Source of the DNA: Plecoglossus altivelis | Taxonomy: Eukaryota > Chordata > Actinopteri > Osmeriformes > Plecoglossidae | Assembly: GCA_036571765.1 (NCBI GenBank) | Contig: BROE01000017.1 | Coordinates: 2,042,647-2,106,646, forward strand | Direction of reading: 5' to 3' | Length of the DNA: 64,000 nucleotides | In this document: piece by piece, positions 12,208 to 24,105 of the stretch | Position numbering within the stretch: the stretch's first letter is position 1 | How the letters are laid out: every line of letters begins with the position of its first letter | Program-made: the position numbers and the translations under genes | Notes under the pieces: generated by a model | Database searches by the model: none | What the model was told of the DNA's origin: nothing | The model's input: the letters and a program-made list of their open reading frames with translations, nothing else

Positions 12208-13129
12208 CTACATGAAATGCATCTTCAAAGGATAAAAAAAGAATGAGCTGCGTATGTTCGAAAGTCAGGGTTGGGTATTTAGCTGGAGGGTGAGGTAGTT
12301 AAGTTAGCTGCGCGGGTTAAGGTGACGTAGTTAGTTGCGAAGGTTAGGTAGCTAGCTGCGTGTTGTACCAAGTGAACGTGTAGCAAGTGCGTGTAGCAGG
12401 TGTGTTCGTTCGTACCAGGTGTGCATGCCAGGGGTGTGTTACCTGGGCTCCTGGCATGGGGCCAAACGGGTTGCTAGGCCGCAGGACTGGCTGGTTGTAC
12501 ATCACAGGCTGAGGGGCCATCATGGGAACCGCCCCCATTGGTCCCATCTGGGGGGGGAGCTGGGTAGGGTTGGGGTGACAAGGTTGTGGGGGTGGGTGGG
12601 TGGGGGGGGGGGATTAAAGAAATGTTGGTGAAAACTATGTCCGAATTATCATGTGGGTTTGCATCTTTAATGAAGACTCAGACAAGACCTTACCATCCCA
12701 TAAACAGGCACTTGAGGGGTCGTCATGGGAAACGCCATAGGAGCAGGAGCCTGGGAACGCAACAGCACAGATATAAGAGATGAGAGGGAGGAAGGGAGAG
12801 GTGAGACTTTAGGTGAGGGGTAAGAGAAGAGGTGTGGAAAAAAGAAGAGAGGGGAGGGGAGAAGAGATGAGAGCAAGAGAGGGGAGGGGGGGAGGAGAAG
12901 AGACGAGAGCAAGAGAGGGGAGGGGGAGGGAGGGAGAAGAGACGAGAGCAAGAGAGGGGAGGCAAAGAGAAGCAAAGAAAGGAAAGGTGAACAAAAAAAA
13001 GGGGAAGAGGGGAGAGTGGAGACTTACATAGCCTGTGTAGATCATTCCATTCTGGAGCATTGGATGGAGTAGAGAAAGAGTTAGTCACTCTAAAGAAAAC
13101 CCAAAAGAAATGGCAAGACATTTTTATAG

Positions 13130-13167
<38 letters not shown>

Positions 13168-13466
13168 TGTGTATGTATGTATGTATGTATGTATGTACTG
13201 TATGTAAGTCTGTGTGTCTGTGTGTGGGAATGTGTGTGTCCATGTATGTGTGTTCGTGTGTCTGTGTGTGTGTGTGTGTGTACCATCTGAGGGACAGGCA
13301 TGGGCTGGGGTGCCATGGGGTGTGTGGCGTGTGTCCAGTTGCTGCTGGTGACCATGGTCTTTGACTGCCAGCCTCCTGACGGCTTCTTCTCAACCAGCTG
13401 GTTCCACTGCAGCTCTGGCCTGGTAACATACCCACACATGCACACACACACACACACATACACATG

Positions 13467-13518
<52 letters not shown>

Positions 13519-16500
13519 CACACACACACACACACAAACACAGACACATACACACACTACTGGTTAATCTGTTTGAGGAGTTAACAGGTTGAGCAGAAAA
13601 TGCCAGAGCAGCACCACTTACTTCTTGGCTGGTGTTCCTCCAAACTGCAGGTCTGAAACAGACAAGAGAACTGTTAGCATGCGTCAGAGGTCAAGGGTCA
13701 GGGGTCAGAGGGTAAGGGTCAGGGTTGAGAGCTATGGTTAAGCACTTTACCACCTCTGAAAGGGGAAACAATAACATGGAGACAGGAAGGCAAATGATTG
13801 ATCCCGACTGAAACAACGAAAGAGTAAGAGATGGAGAGATGGAGAGACTCACTGCCGACCAGGTTGGCAAGGGAGGAGTCTAGGTCACTAGGCAACATCT
13901 TCCCAGAATGCAGCTGTGCAGGGCTGTGTATGTGAGGCGGCGGGGCTTGCTTCAGCAGGCCGCCTCCCCAGGCGTAGTGATTGGTGTTTGGCACAGTGGG
14001 CGTGGTCTGGATGGCTGAAGGGAAGCTGGCCTGAAGAGTGAACAACTCACTGCACGCACACACACACACACACACACACACAACACACACACACACACAC
14101 ACAAATGCATCCGCACACGCACACGGGCACTGAGCACAGCCTGAAGACAACTGTTCTTCATATAAATATATTTGATCACGGATCAGTCTCACTGACTGGG
14201 CCAGGTAAAGTATAATAACAGATCAGTCTTACTGGCTAGAAGAAGGTAGATCTATGATAACAGATCAGTCTTACTGGCTGGGGGCAGGTGCACCAGGTGA
14301 GGTGGAGTACAGGTCAGCAGCCCCTCCCACAGACTGGTTGCTGGGCGACACTGTCTGGCTGTCACTCATTTTAGGCCCCTCCTCCTAAATCCCCACCAAG
14401 AAAGGGTGAATGGCAGACACAATTAGGAACAGCTCAAAGGCGTGTGTGAGCGTGTGTGTGCGAGTGTACGTGTGTGTGTGAGCATGTGTGCGTGTGTGTC
14501 TGACCTTGTGACTGTGAGTCAGTCTGCTGTCGTCTGTCTTGTCGTCCAGGCGACTGAGAGAGATGCTTCCGGATTGAGCTGCACCCACAGGGCTGGTGAG
14601 CACGCTGGGTCTGTAGAGCACACACACAGACCTCTCATACACACCCTAACACACACCCCTAACTTACACACCCCTCACTTACACACTCTAACACACACTC
14701 CTAACTCACACACCCCTCACTTACACACCCTAACACACACTCATAACACAAATACCCCTCGCTCACACACACACACACCCCTAACCGTCTAACCAAGAGC
14801 ATGTGCACATGGTGCCTGTGCGTGCGTTCATGTGCGTGGGTGTATGTATGTGTGTGTACCTGGTTGCAGGGAGGTCCTTGCTCTTTCTCCCCTCCAGAGA
14901 AGCCAGGTCTTCCAGACTTCCAGGGACTGCTAGGGCCTGAGGATGGGGGAGGACGGGGCAGGGGGATGGGGGGGGGACAGTGGAACCAGATTGGAACAGT
15001 ACACTTTTTCTCTAACGCACTCACACACCCGTGCACTTTCCTGCGTACACGCGATCATCGGCAAACACGCACGCTCTAGCATACTCGCAATCATTGGCAA
15101 ACCCACACTCTCGGATATACACACACTCCCTTGAACACACTCCACACATGCGCGCACACGTTGCCAGCACACATTCACCCTTGAACACACACCACACACA
15201 GAGCAGCTAAATTGAACATTTGTTTTCCCAAATTGAGTGTAACATATCTCTCTGGACATCATCTTGGACCAGGTGTGTTGACAGACAGACATGCAGTCAC
15301 TTCCTGGATCATGCAGACACTTCCTTGAGCATGCAGACACTTCCTGTCCTGCCGACCAGAGCAGTACCACCTCCCTCCACCGGGGGAAAAGGCTTTGCCA
15401 CACTGGACACACAGGAAGTACTGGAGGCTCATGCACTTGGTAAGCATACATGCTCCACACACACCTCACCTGAAACAGTTGAGTTAACCTATGGATTCCA
15501 TCTTTAGTAATCAAATCATTCAGAATAGATATTTGCTGAACCGGAGGTCTGACTGGGTGTCTGACATGGCGGTGCATTGAGGAAGGCCAGCAGGTTAACT
15601 CACTGAGAGGGGAAACCCGGTTGAAACGTCGGCGAGGGCAATCATGTGACCACTCAAGTGACAGTAGAGTTTCATACCGGACTTTGCCTTTCAGTTTTGA
15701 AACATAATCTGAACACGCAACAACTTGCAGAAAAGAAAACCTTTCATATACTTCTTTGGTGGTAAAAAAAAAAGAAAGAAAGAAAAGCAGATACGAAATA
15801 ACAAGGCTGGATCATTCTTCTTCAGAGAAATCTAGAATGGACTAGAATTGTAACGCAAAGACAGACAAACCTAGGAAAGGTGTGGTTACTATGGTTACCA
15901 TGTAGCTTGGACAGGGATCGGTGAGGTCTTCATAAGCACAACAAACAGGAACAACCGTTCCTTCTATCTCCAGACTGCAGTGGTGGACAGGTGCTTATGA
16001 AGCCTCAGGCCCACTCAGCCCTGGGTTGTGATTGGGTACAACCCTGAGAGCTGCAACCATTCGCTGCTCTACCCACAGCTGCTCAAGGGGAAGGAGGACA
16101 TGTGACTGGCCGGCGTATCCATACAGCTGGTCTCTAATAGGATAACCTATTCAGAGAGGCGTGGCCTGTGTATGCCTGTAACCTATTACCTGTAGTCTCA
16201 GTGCCAACAGTGAGAGATTATATGTTTTAGCCATCATGATTTAGTGCCATGAAAAGCTGCAATATAATTGACCACGTCTAAACGTAAAATCCAAAGCAAA
16301 ACATTAGAGTAAAATGGTATTTATATCTGAGACTGAAACGATGTAATCTGGAGTTTAACCATATAAAAGTGTCTATTTATGGACGGTAGCAGTGTAACAG
16401 TATATATATATATGTACTTGAACAGTGTAACAGTGCAACAATGTCCATATCTGAAATCTAACAGGATAACAATTCCTATATCTGTAATGTAACAGTGTCT

Positions 16501-19500
16501 ATATCTGAACAGTAACAGTGTCTAGATCTGGATCGTAACAGTGTCTGTATCTGGACAGTAACAGTGTCTGTATCTGGGATGTAACTTGGCTGTAAGGACT
16601 TAGGGAAGGAGAGGAGGAGGAGGAGGTCTGTTGGGTGAGTAGGGAACGGGAGCGTTTAGAGAAGAGCATTATGGGATTGATTGAGACTGAGATGAGATGT
16701 CCACTGACCTGTTTGAGATCGGGGCCTTCACCCTGATCAATCCCAACTCGCTGTGTCACACACACGGGGAGGAGGTGGGGGTGAGGGGGATGACGGGAGG
16801 AGGGCGGAGTGAGGGGAGAAGAGGAACTCGAGGGAGGGAGTTGAAGTAACGAAGGGTGGGGGAGGTACATGGAGCAGTGCAGTTAGGGGTGGTAGAGGGA
16901 GGAATGAGAGGAGGTGGGGAGGAGGTGAGTCGATGGGGTGATGGAGGGAAGGAGGTGTTGGTGGGGGGTGAAGAGAGGAGAGGGAGCTGGGGGGGCACAG
17001 GAGGAGGGAGACAGGGGGGATGAAGGGAAGGTAGAAGCTGGGGGTGAGTAAAGGGAGGCTGCATGTTGAGGAGAGGGAGGGAAGGTTGTGAGGGGAGGAG
17101 TGAGGGTGGTGAGATAGGTAAGGTGAGGAGGTGATAATTGGATAGGGAGAGGGAGGGAGGGGTTGAGAGGATGAAATGGGGGTATCGAGGGGAGGGAGGC
17201 AAAAATAAAACAAAACAGACAACATCAAATGACCACAGTATAAGACAGGAGGAGATGTAGGAGAAACAGGAGGTGGAGGAAGAAAAGGAAGGAGGGGGGA
17301 GGAGGGCAAAAGTAGGAGAGAAGGAGGAGAAGAGTGAGACGTGGGGGAGGAGGGGAGGAGAAGGTGGAGGAGTGGTGGTGGAGGAGTAGAGGAGGAGGAG
17401 AGAAAGAGGGAGGAGAGGAGGAGAGGGCAGAGGAAGCGAAGAGGATGTGGAGTAGGGGAGGTGGAAGAGGAGCAGAGGAGGTGGAGGAGGAGGGAAGGAG
17501 GAGGTAGAAAGAAGAATCAAACGAAATTATCCATTAATCCATGCAGTGGTTGGAAACAAAACAACTGAACGTAGAAGCCGTGGGTGCAAGCTCACATATA
17601 CACCCAGCTATACATACACACACACACACACACACACATACGTACACACACACACTCACACTACGCTCACAGAACACACAGCTATATACACACATACACA
17701 CCACACACAGCTATAAACACACAGTACAGACTGCTATACATACACACCCTACACACAGCTATACATACACACACTACGCACGGCTATATATCCACGCACA
17801 CTCTACACACACTACACATACAGACACCTAGATACACACGTATACACGCTACATACGCTACTCACACGCACGCACACACACAGCCATAAATACACATACA
17901 AAAAACGCACAGCTGTTGTATATACACGCAGCCACACATCCGAAACATGCCCACACGCCCTCGACATCACACACACCTGGAGACCGTTATGGAATGAGAG
18001 GCATTGCGTTGATGTGCCGGTGTGTGATGGAGCACAGACATCTAGAAGAACACAGGTCATGTAGACTGAACAGAAGTTCAAAAGCGACAGACACTGTCAG
18101 ACACTGGTAATGGTCCTGTAGCCCCCTGACTAAGCTGACCCTGTCTCTTAACACCCCCAGCAAGACCAAGCTGGTAGGACCAAGGCTATATACAGGCCTA
18201 GTAACCACCCTGAGGCCTGCATCTAGACCTTGGTATGCGTACTATAGCCATCCTACCATCCTGTACCTAGGCTTTAGTGTGCATACCAAATCCATGCTAC
18301 CATCCATGATCAGGGCCTTAAGTACGCAGACTCTAGGTCTATATAGGCTTTAGTATGCAAATAGGTGGCTTTATCAAGGGTTTAGTATGCATTCTAGGAG
18401 CCTGTATCTAGGGTTTAGTATGCATACTAGGGGCCTGTTTCTAGGGTTTAGTAGTCAGGAGGGGAACAGTTACTGGGGAATAGTGTTCATTGGAGAAAAC
18501 ATGGGAAAGAGGGGAATGACAGAGAAAGTTTGAAGAATAGAAATAGAGTCAAAGAGACTAATATATTTAATCATCGCATGCAATGCAGGCATTTGAACAG
18601 GAAGCACACAGTGCAGGGGACATCACCCCGATAGGATAAAATCAGCCGTCAATCATTACCTCAGAATTAGACCCGCCCCCGCCCAGCCCGCACAGGAACA
18701 GAGAGGAGAAGAGAGGACAGGGGAGGAGAGAAGATAACAGGAGACAGACGAAAAGAGAAGAGGGGGAGAGGAGAAGAAAAGAGAGGAGAGCGGCTTGTTG
18801 CTGCTTGTGGTACAGCTGTTACCTCTGCAACTTTGAGGAACTCAGATAGCTTGGTCATCCTGCTGAGGAAGGTCTTATAGATATCCAGGGCCTCTTTACA
18901 CTGCTGCTTCTTCATGTCAAAATACTTCTCTGTGGCAGGAAGAGGAGGAAGATGAAGATGGCAAATGAGGTGGGGGATGAGGAGGAGGAGTAGAAAAAAA
19001 GAGGAGGAGCAAGAGGAGGAAAATGTGGAATGGGAGGATCGGTACGAAAGGGAGAGGAGGAAAGAGGAGAAAAAGCAGGTGGAGGAGTGGGGGTTGGAGG
19101 AGGACAAGGAGGAAGGGAGGGGGGGGGAGAAGGGGTGATAGGAGGAGGAGGAAGGGGAGGAAGAAGAGAAGAAAGATAAAGAGGAGGAAGAAGGAGGTTG
19201 AAAATGAGGGGGGAAGGAAAACAGGGAGGAACAAACAAGATCCTAAGTAACAACCACATGGTCCACAGCCACACACAGTGATGGTGTCACAGGTTGTGCT
19301 GTGGCGCTGCACACACTTACCAAGCATGTTGATGACGCCCTCGTTGTATGCAGCAAATAGTCGGATGGAGTCTTTAAATAGCAGCATAAAGGCTGTGTTT
19401 ATCACGCCGTTTGTAAGTTCATTTGAATTAGCCTTCAGAAAGAGAGGAGAGAGGACTATTATTATTACAAATGTTAATAGTATTGTTGCTAAAACAACAT

Positions 19501-20952
19501 TTACCACTATTACTATTCCTGCCATTAATATTCTTACAACACCAGTACCAGTCTGGTGTACTAATTCATCATTCCTGCAGCCCTTGTATACTACTCCACT
19601 ACTCCTGCACCCCTGGTATACTACTACACTACTGTTGAGTGCCTGGTGTACCTGGAAGTCCAGAAGAGCGTCCAGCTGGTTCTGGATGATGGGGAGAGTC
19701 TTGATCAGTTTCTCTGTTGTCATGGTACGCATCACTCCGTCAACCCTGTCAATGATGGCAACAGGGCAGAAGTAGGACACACACATGGGGGTAGGACACA
19801 CACACACGGGGGTAGGATACACACATGGGGGTAGGACACACACACACGGGGGTAGGATACACACATGGGGGTAGGACACACACATGGGGGTAGGACACAC
19901 ACACACGGGGGTAGGACACACACACATGGGGGTAGGACACACACACACAGGGGTAGGACACACACATGGGGTAGGACGCACACACATGGGGGTAGGACAC
20001 ACACAAACACACACATACATTCTACATGTTTACAACCAGGTTTACAACCTTGAGGGAACTTGCTGCGTGTGTGTATGCGAGTCCTACCCTCTCTTCATCT
20101 TGGTGAAGTCTACAGCCACCAGTCTGTAGGACATTGCCTTCTCATTTAGGTAGCGGCTATACCGCCGTATGAACGTGGACATGTCATACCCTGTGGAGAG
20201 AGACGAAAAGAGAGAGATATAGACATAATGTGACACAAAGAGAAAGAGAGTGAGTAAAACAGAAGGAATGACACAGAGAAAGAGAGAGGTGAGAAGAGAC
20301 CGAAAGAGAGAGCGAGGACACGGTGGGGTTCCTTATACACCCAATTATAACACGCAACCCCTCCCTGTGACTTGTCAGAATACCTCAAAAAGGCACTCAT
20401 AAATGTCAGTCTAGCTTTACCCACCAAACACTACAAAACAATGCTTTTGCAAAGATTTCTCCAGGGTTAATATTTAGTTACTCTTTCAACATTTTCCTTA
20501 ATCTTGTGTGCAGTGTGTACCTTGGAGGGCTGCCTTGTCCAGGAAGGTGCTGAGGTTGAAGAGGTTGTTTTTGGACGCCAGGTACTGCATGACCCTCTGG
20601 AGCAGGAGAGAGAGGGTCAGGGGCCTGTATCCCGTGTGTAGATATAGCACGTGTGAGGGTGTGTGTGTGTGTGTGTGCCCTACCTCGTTGCCGTACATCA
20701 TGAGGTGGTGTGTGGTGATGAGGGCCTTGAACACCACCACCCAGCTGTTGCTGGCGGTCCTCTCCAGCAGGGCATCGGCCAGGAGGGGCACACCCACACT
20801 CAGCTCATTGGTGCAGTGGACCAGGTCTGGGGGCAGGAGGAACACAGCTTCATCATGGCAGACAGACAGACAGACAAATAGACAGACAGGCAGACAGACA
20901 GATCTAGCAGACAGAAAGACAAACAGGGAAATTGACAGACAGACAGACAGAC

Positions 20953-21007
<55 letters not shown>

Positions 21008-22704
21008 GGGAAATTGACAGGGAGACAGACAGACAGTTCTGCAAGGCAATGAGACAGAATAACTGTACAACTAACTTTGCTTTATTGATTGGCTGGGTTG
21101 CTATTGATTGTGTGCAGGGTTGAATCAAATCTAATTGCCAGTATTTAGACCAGCAATGAAATCCTATCTGACAGAGAGCAGCCTCTTCGTCTAGCCCTGC
21201 TCCCACAGAGCTACAGTGCAGCAGGACCACCAGGTGGTCTGTAACTACAACATAACCACAGGGTGGTGTATGATTACAATAGAACCACAGGGTAGTCTAT
21301 AACTGCAGCTAGAGTACAGTCTTTATGAGAATGGTCTATAGCAGGACTACAGGATGGTCTATGGCAGGATTACAGAATGGCCAATAGGAGGATGGTCTAT
21401 AGGAGGATGGTCTGTAGGAGGATGGTCTGTAGGAGGATGGTCTGTAGGAGGATGATCAATAGGAGGATGATCTATAGGAGGATGGTCTGTAGGAGGATGA
21501 TCTATAGGAGGATGGTCTGTAGGAGGATGATCTATAGGAGGATGGTCTATAGGAGGATGGTCTATAGGAGGATGGTCTGTAGGAGGATAGTCTATAGGAG
21601 GATGGTCTATAGGAGGATGATCAATAGGAGGATGATCTATAGGAGGATGGTCTGTAGGAGGATGATCTATAGGAGGATGATCTATAGGAGGATGGTCTAT
21701 AGGAGAATGGTCTATAGCAGGACTACAGGATGGTCTACAGGAGGACAACTCCAGCTGAAACCGAGATGAGAGAAGTGATTCTACAGTGGCCTCTCTTCAA
21801 TGGGTTCCAGTTGGGTATAGAATTCAGTTTAAGGTTATTAGTTTTCAAGGGATTGCATCCTTGGTACCCAATACCATTTCTGACCTCCTTTCTGTGTATG
21901 AGGACCCATAGGCCTTCAATTCGTTTTCTTTTAACTGTTGCCAAATCCTGTTTGAATGGCTGCTTGTGCCTTCTCAGTTGGAGCACCAAAGCTTTAAATA
22001 ATACCTCAAGACCCAATGTTATGCCCCTGTGTATGTCCTTGTGATAAAGTAGATGCATAATCCTTTGGCAATTTTTTCTTTCTTTCTGAAATGCATTGCA
22101 GAAACATGATTGACTTGAATCGACAGGACAGTAGACAATCTATATCAATAGCAGGATTACAGGATGGTCTGCAGGATGATGGTCTATAGCAGGGTGGTCT
22201 ACGAGTAAGATGGTTATATTATATCATAGACCATCACATGTGCAGGGTGCACAGGGGCATATTAGCTGCATCCGTAATGAGCAGTCGCAGTGTGAAGGCT
22301 ATTGACCTGTGTGTCCCTGCCTGGCATTCACTCATGATGGTTCCCTTCTCCACAGCTCACTGCCCCGGGCTGTAGCAGGCTAGGCTCAATGCGCAATCAC
22401 TCCTATTCTCCTGTTCCACACCAGGATAATGTCGGTGGAAAAAAATGGGCCAGTGTGAAAGCGACGGACAGTTAAAGCTGCATACGGAACAACCCCCCAA
22501 ATGCGGGCCTTCAGACGGCCTTGCGGTGTTACGATGCTGGTGTTGGTAAATGTGTGATAAGGGTGACCACCTACAGTCAAGGTGCTTCTTCTTCGGTCCG
22601 CTGACCTCATGCGTCGTGGCCTTGCAGACGGCTTTGCTTACAGCTGAGCCGCTCATGCTGTGTTGAGCCGCGGCGATCCGGTCCGTGATGGTCTGTCCCG
22701 ACAT
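12208..22704 (-). CDS. picalm: PICALM-like clathrin assembly protein (ANTH domain)
   Basis: Endocytic adaptor that binds PtdIns(4,5)P2 membranes and recruits clathrin. Eighteen exons in mRNA order close to 546 residues: 22704-22575, 20826-20684, 20596-20521, 20190-20088, 19745-19652, 19432-19321, 18929-18823, 16750-16709, 14936-14860, 14610-14505, 14384-14275, 14025-13853, 13652-13622, 13419-13284, 13051-13028, 12750-12694, 12547-12443, 12222-12208. The ANTH domain (residues about 1-270) starts MSGQTITDRIAAAQHS, carries the lysine patch GPKKKHLDY used for lipid binding, then SWVVVFKALITTHHLM and NELTNGVINTAFMLLFKDS. The C-terminal part has DLDSSLANLVG, an NPF motif (EH-domain ligand) and ends GAQMHFM, close to the mammalian GAQIQFM. 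The middle region is shorter and more diverged than in mammalian PICALM, and the charged region after the ANTH domain is barely recognisable. The exon from 14025 closes frame only with the second of two acceptors five bases apart. AP180 (SNAP91) is less likely given the C-terminus. Confidence 0.93.
12780..13012. repeat. Polypurine tract in a picalm intron
   Basis: The plus strand is almost pure A/G, with imperfect repeats of GAGACGAGAGCAAGAGAGGG. The minus strand reads as an open pyrimidine-rich frame, which is a compositional artefact. Confidence 0.9.
13136..13282. repeat. GT/GTAT microsatellite in a picalm intron
   Basis: GT runs flank GTAT units between the exons 13028-13051 and 13284-13419. 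Confidence 0.9.
13434..13558. repeat. (CA)n microsatellite in a picalm intron
   Basis: A long interrupted CA run immediately follows, on the plus strand, the exon at 13284-13419. Confidence 0.95.
14180..14290 (-). repeat. Three tandem copies of a picalm exon end and splice donor
   Basis: On the minus strand the exon end and donor CAGCCAGTAAGACTGATCTG (about 14264-14280) recur at about 14222-14240 and, more diverged, at about 14182-14200. Spacing is about 40 bp. Confidence 0.75.
14937..16708 (-). other. picalm intron, no further gene seen
   Basis: The intron lies between the PDLKQ exon (16709-16750) and the exon encoding ASLEGRKSKD (14860-14936). A short open frame at 15259-15462 contains CVQCGK but has no splice or zinc-finger support. 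The rest is unique-looking noncoding DNA with short CA-rich stretches. Confidence 0.6.
16751..17515. repeat. Polypurine/polypyrimidine tract of about 750 bp in a picalm intron
   Basis: The plus strand is overwhelmingly G and A (GGAGG, GAGGA motifs) from the exon at 16750 outwards. The minus strand therefore keeps long open frames rich in S, P and L which are compositional. The rest of this intron (to 18822) holds a CA-rich zone at 17585-17900 and a small GGA-rich stretch at 18680-18790. Confidence 0.9.
17585..17900. repeat. CA-rich degenerate repeat in a picalm intron
   Basis: Repeated ACACACAGCTATA-like units with CA runs; no coding sign. Confidence 0.85.
18940..19215. repeat. GGA-rich polypurine tract in a picalm intron
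   Basis: Nearly pure A/G on the plus strand, between the exons 18823-18929 and 19321-19432. Confidence 0.88.
19776..20010. repeat. Minisatellite filling a picalm intron
   Basis: Units of about 20-25 bp containing GGGGGTAGGACACACACA fill most of the 342-bp intron between the exons 19652-19745 and 20088-20190. Confidence 0.93.
20860..21035. repeat. (CAGA)n tetranucleotide array in picalm intron 1
   Basis: Long CAGA runs, interrupted by AAACAGGGAAATTGA, start shortly upstream (in gene sense) of the exon 20684-20826. Confidence 0.95.
21370..21735. repeat. 15-bp minisatellite in picalm intron 1
   Basis: More than 20 copies of a 15-bp unit like ATGGTCTATAGGAGG. Because 15 is a multiple of three, both strands stay open and encode pentapeptide repeats (HPPID on the minus strand). 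No start, splice or conservation argument supports a protein. Confidence 0.96.
21736..22574 (-). other. Rest of picalm intron 1, nothing recognised
   Basis: A 107-codon minus-strand frame at 21735-22058 was examined. It matches no family I recognise and overlaps the repeat edge. It could be a fragment of an old interspersed element. The remaining sequence up to the first exon shows no gene. Confidence 0.5.
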
Positions 22705-23630
22705 ATTCCAGAGGTAGGAATCGGGGGGATCACGAATCAAATGTCTTTAATGACAGAGAGACTGCCCTCGAAACGCGCTGGCCGCCCGAAAACGAAAACG
22801 TACGCTGACACTAGCCCGATCACAGAATTCATACGGCGACCAAATAATGAATACGGTTACATTCAATAAATTACCAAAATTTCCTCCAAATTTGGCCTTG
22901 AATGCTCCGTGAAGAGGTCGCGATGCTTCAAGGTATCCGTGTAGAGGGGAGAGATGCCGGTAGGAGCAAGAACACGTTAGAGGATAAAATCCTTTGACTG
23001 CACTGAACAAATGATCAGTTAACGGTCCTAGTAGGGTAATTATGATGCGGCATTCGCTTGAGCAGTTACAGAATACAATTTTCCAGACGTTATGCTACAA
23101 AACTGCACATTATAATCCTCCCGTATTGATTAAGCTTCCTTGCTCTCGGATGGATCTTTTTTGCATTGACTCCCCCTGGTCCCTGCCCATCACTCGCAAG
23201 GCTCCGAACGCTTTAATGTGAAGGCATTCAATTTTATAATTTTTTTCTTCTCCTTTTTGTGTTAGGGTTGACGATTATTCTTTTTTTCAGTAAAAATGAT
23301 GTGTAAAATGGCAGTATGAATCAGGTGACTTGAGGAAGGGGTTGATTGGGCAGCGCGCAGGGGTCCGGGGAGGGCATCTTAAAGAGGCACGCGGCTGCTG
23401 CTGCTGGAGTGGATAGCGCGATCTCGTGCTCAGCCTCCGTGATAATACCATCAGACACGAGACGCAGCTTGGATTGTTGTATGAATATATGTTATTGTGT
23501 CTAACACCCTCACAAAAGACCTGCTTGTGATATGAATAGGCTGAATGGTAAATGGTAAAATGGCAAACTCACTATGACACACACACACATACACAAACCC
23601 ACACAGTGCATTATATAATGGCTTATTCAT
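22705..23630. other. Intergenic region with the picalm 5' UTR and promoter
   Basis: The picalm start codon is at 22704-22702 on the minus strand, so its 5' UTR and promoter should lie just above this coordinate. No TATA box is obvious. A fairly GC-rich patch at about 23330-23440 could belong to the promoter. No coding sequence is seen. Confidence 0.4.
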
Positions 23631-23640
23631 TAAAGACAAG

Positions 23641-23647
23641 TTTTATT
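23641..23647 (-). terminator. rab38 poly(A) signal
   Basis: TTTATT on the plus strand gives AATAAA on the minus strand about 460 bases after the rab38 stop, so 23630-24105 is the likely 3' UTR. That stretch includes a C-rich CTCCC repeat at 23760-23940. Confidence 0.5.
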
Positions 23648-24105
23648 AAAGTTACAATATGCAATATTGAGGATACAATAGAAAGTGCAGTGTTTCCGCC
23701 TAACATTCTTTTGCAGTTACAGTGTTCAACCAGGAGAAAATAGGTTTATCCCTCCTTTGCCTAGTCTCTCCTACCCCTCCCAATCCCCCAGCCCCTCTCC
23801 CTCCCCTCCCAATCCTCCAGCCCCTCTCCCTCCCCTCCCCATCTCTCACTCTCCTTCCTCAGTCCTCCCCAGTATATCTCTTTCCTCCCCCTGCCCTCCC
23901 CCAGCCCCCCCCCCTCCCTGCCCCAGTCTCTCTGTGTCCCAGCCCACCTAGACGGTTCCCCTGTATGACTACAGGATCAATAGAGTGGCTGTATCCAGAC
24001 TCCAACAGTTTGTACTGTATGAAGGGCAGAGATGCAGTCCAGGGTTGGGTGGAGAGCTGGGTCAGAAGCTATGCCACTGGTCACTTCCTGGTTGTCACTA
24101 CTTGG

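Noticed and set aside
15259..15462. Minus-strand frame with CVQCGKAFSPGG, resembling a zinc finger
   Set aside because: No second histidine pair at the right spacing, no splice support, and it lies within a picalm intron.
16756..17520. 254-codon serine/proline/leucine frame on the minus strand
   Set aside because: It is the complement of a polypurine tract; low complexity without stop codons by composition alone.
18917..20020. 367-codon minus-strand frame spanning several picalm exons
   Set aside because: It joins true exon pieces with translated minisatellite and polypyrimidine intron; donor and acceptor sites inside show that it is not one exon.
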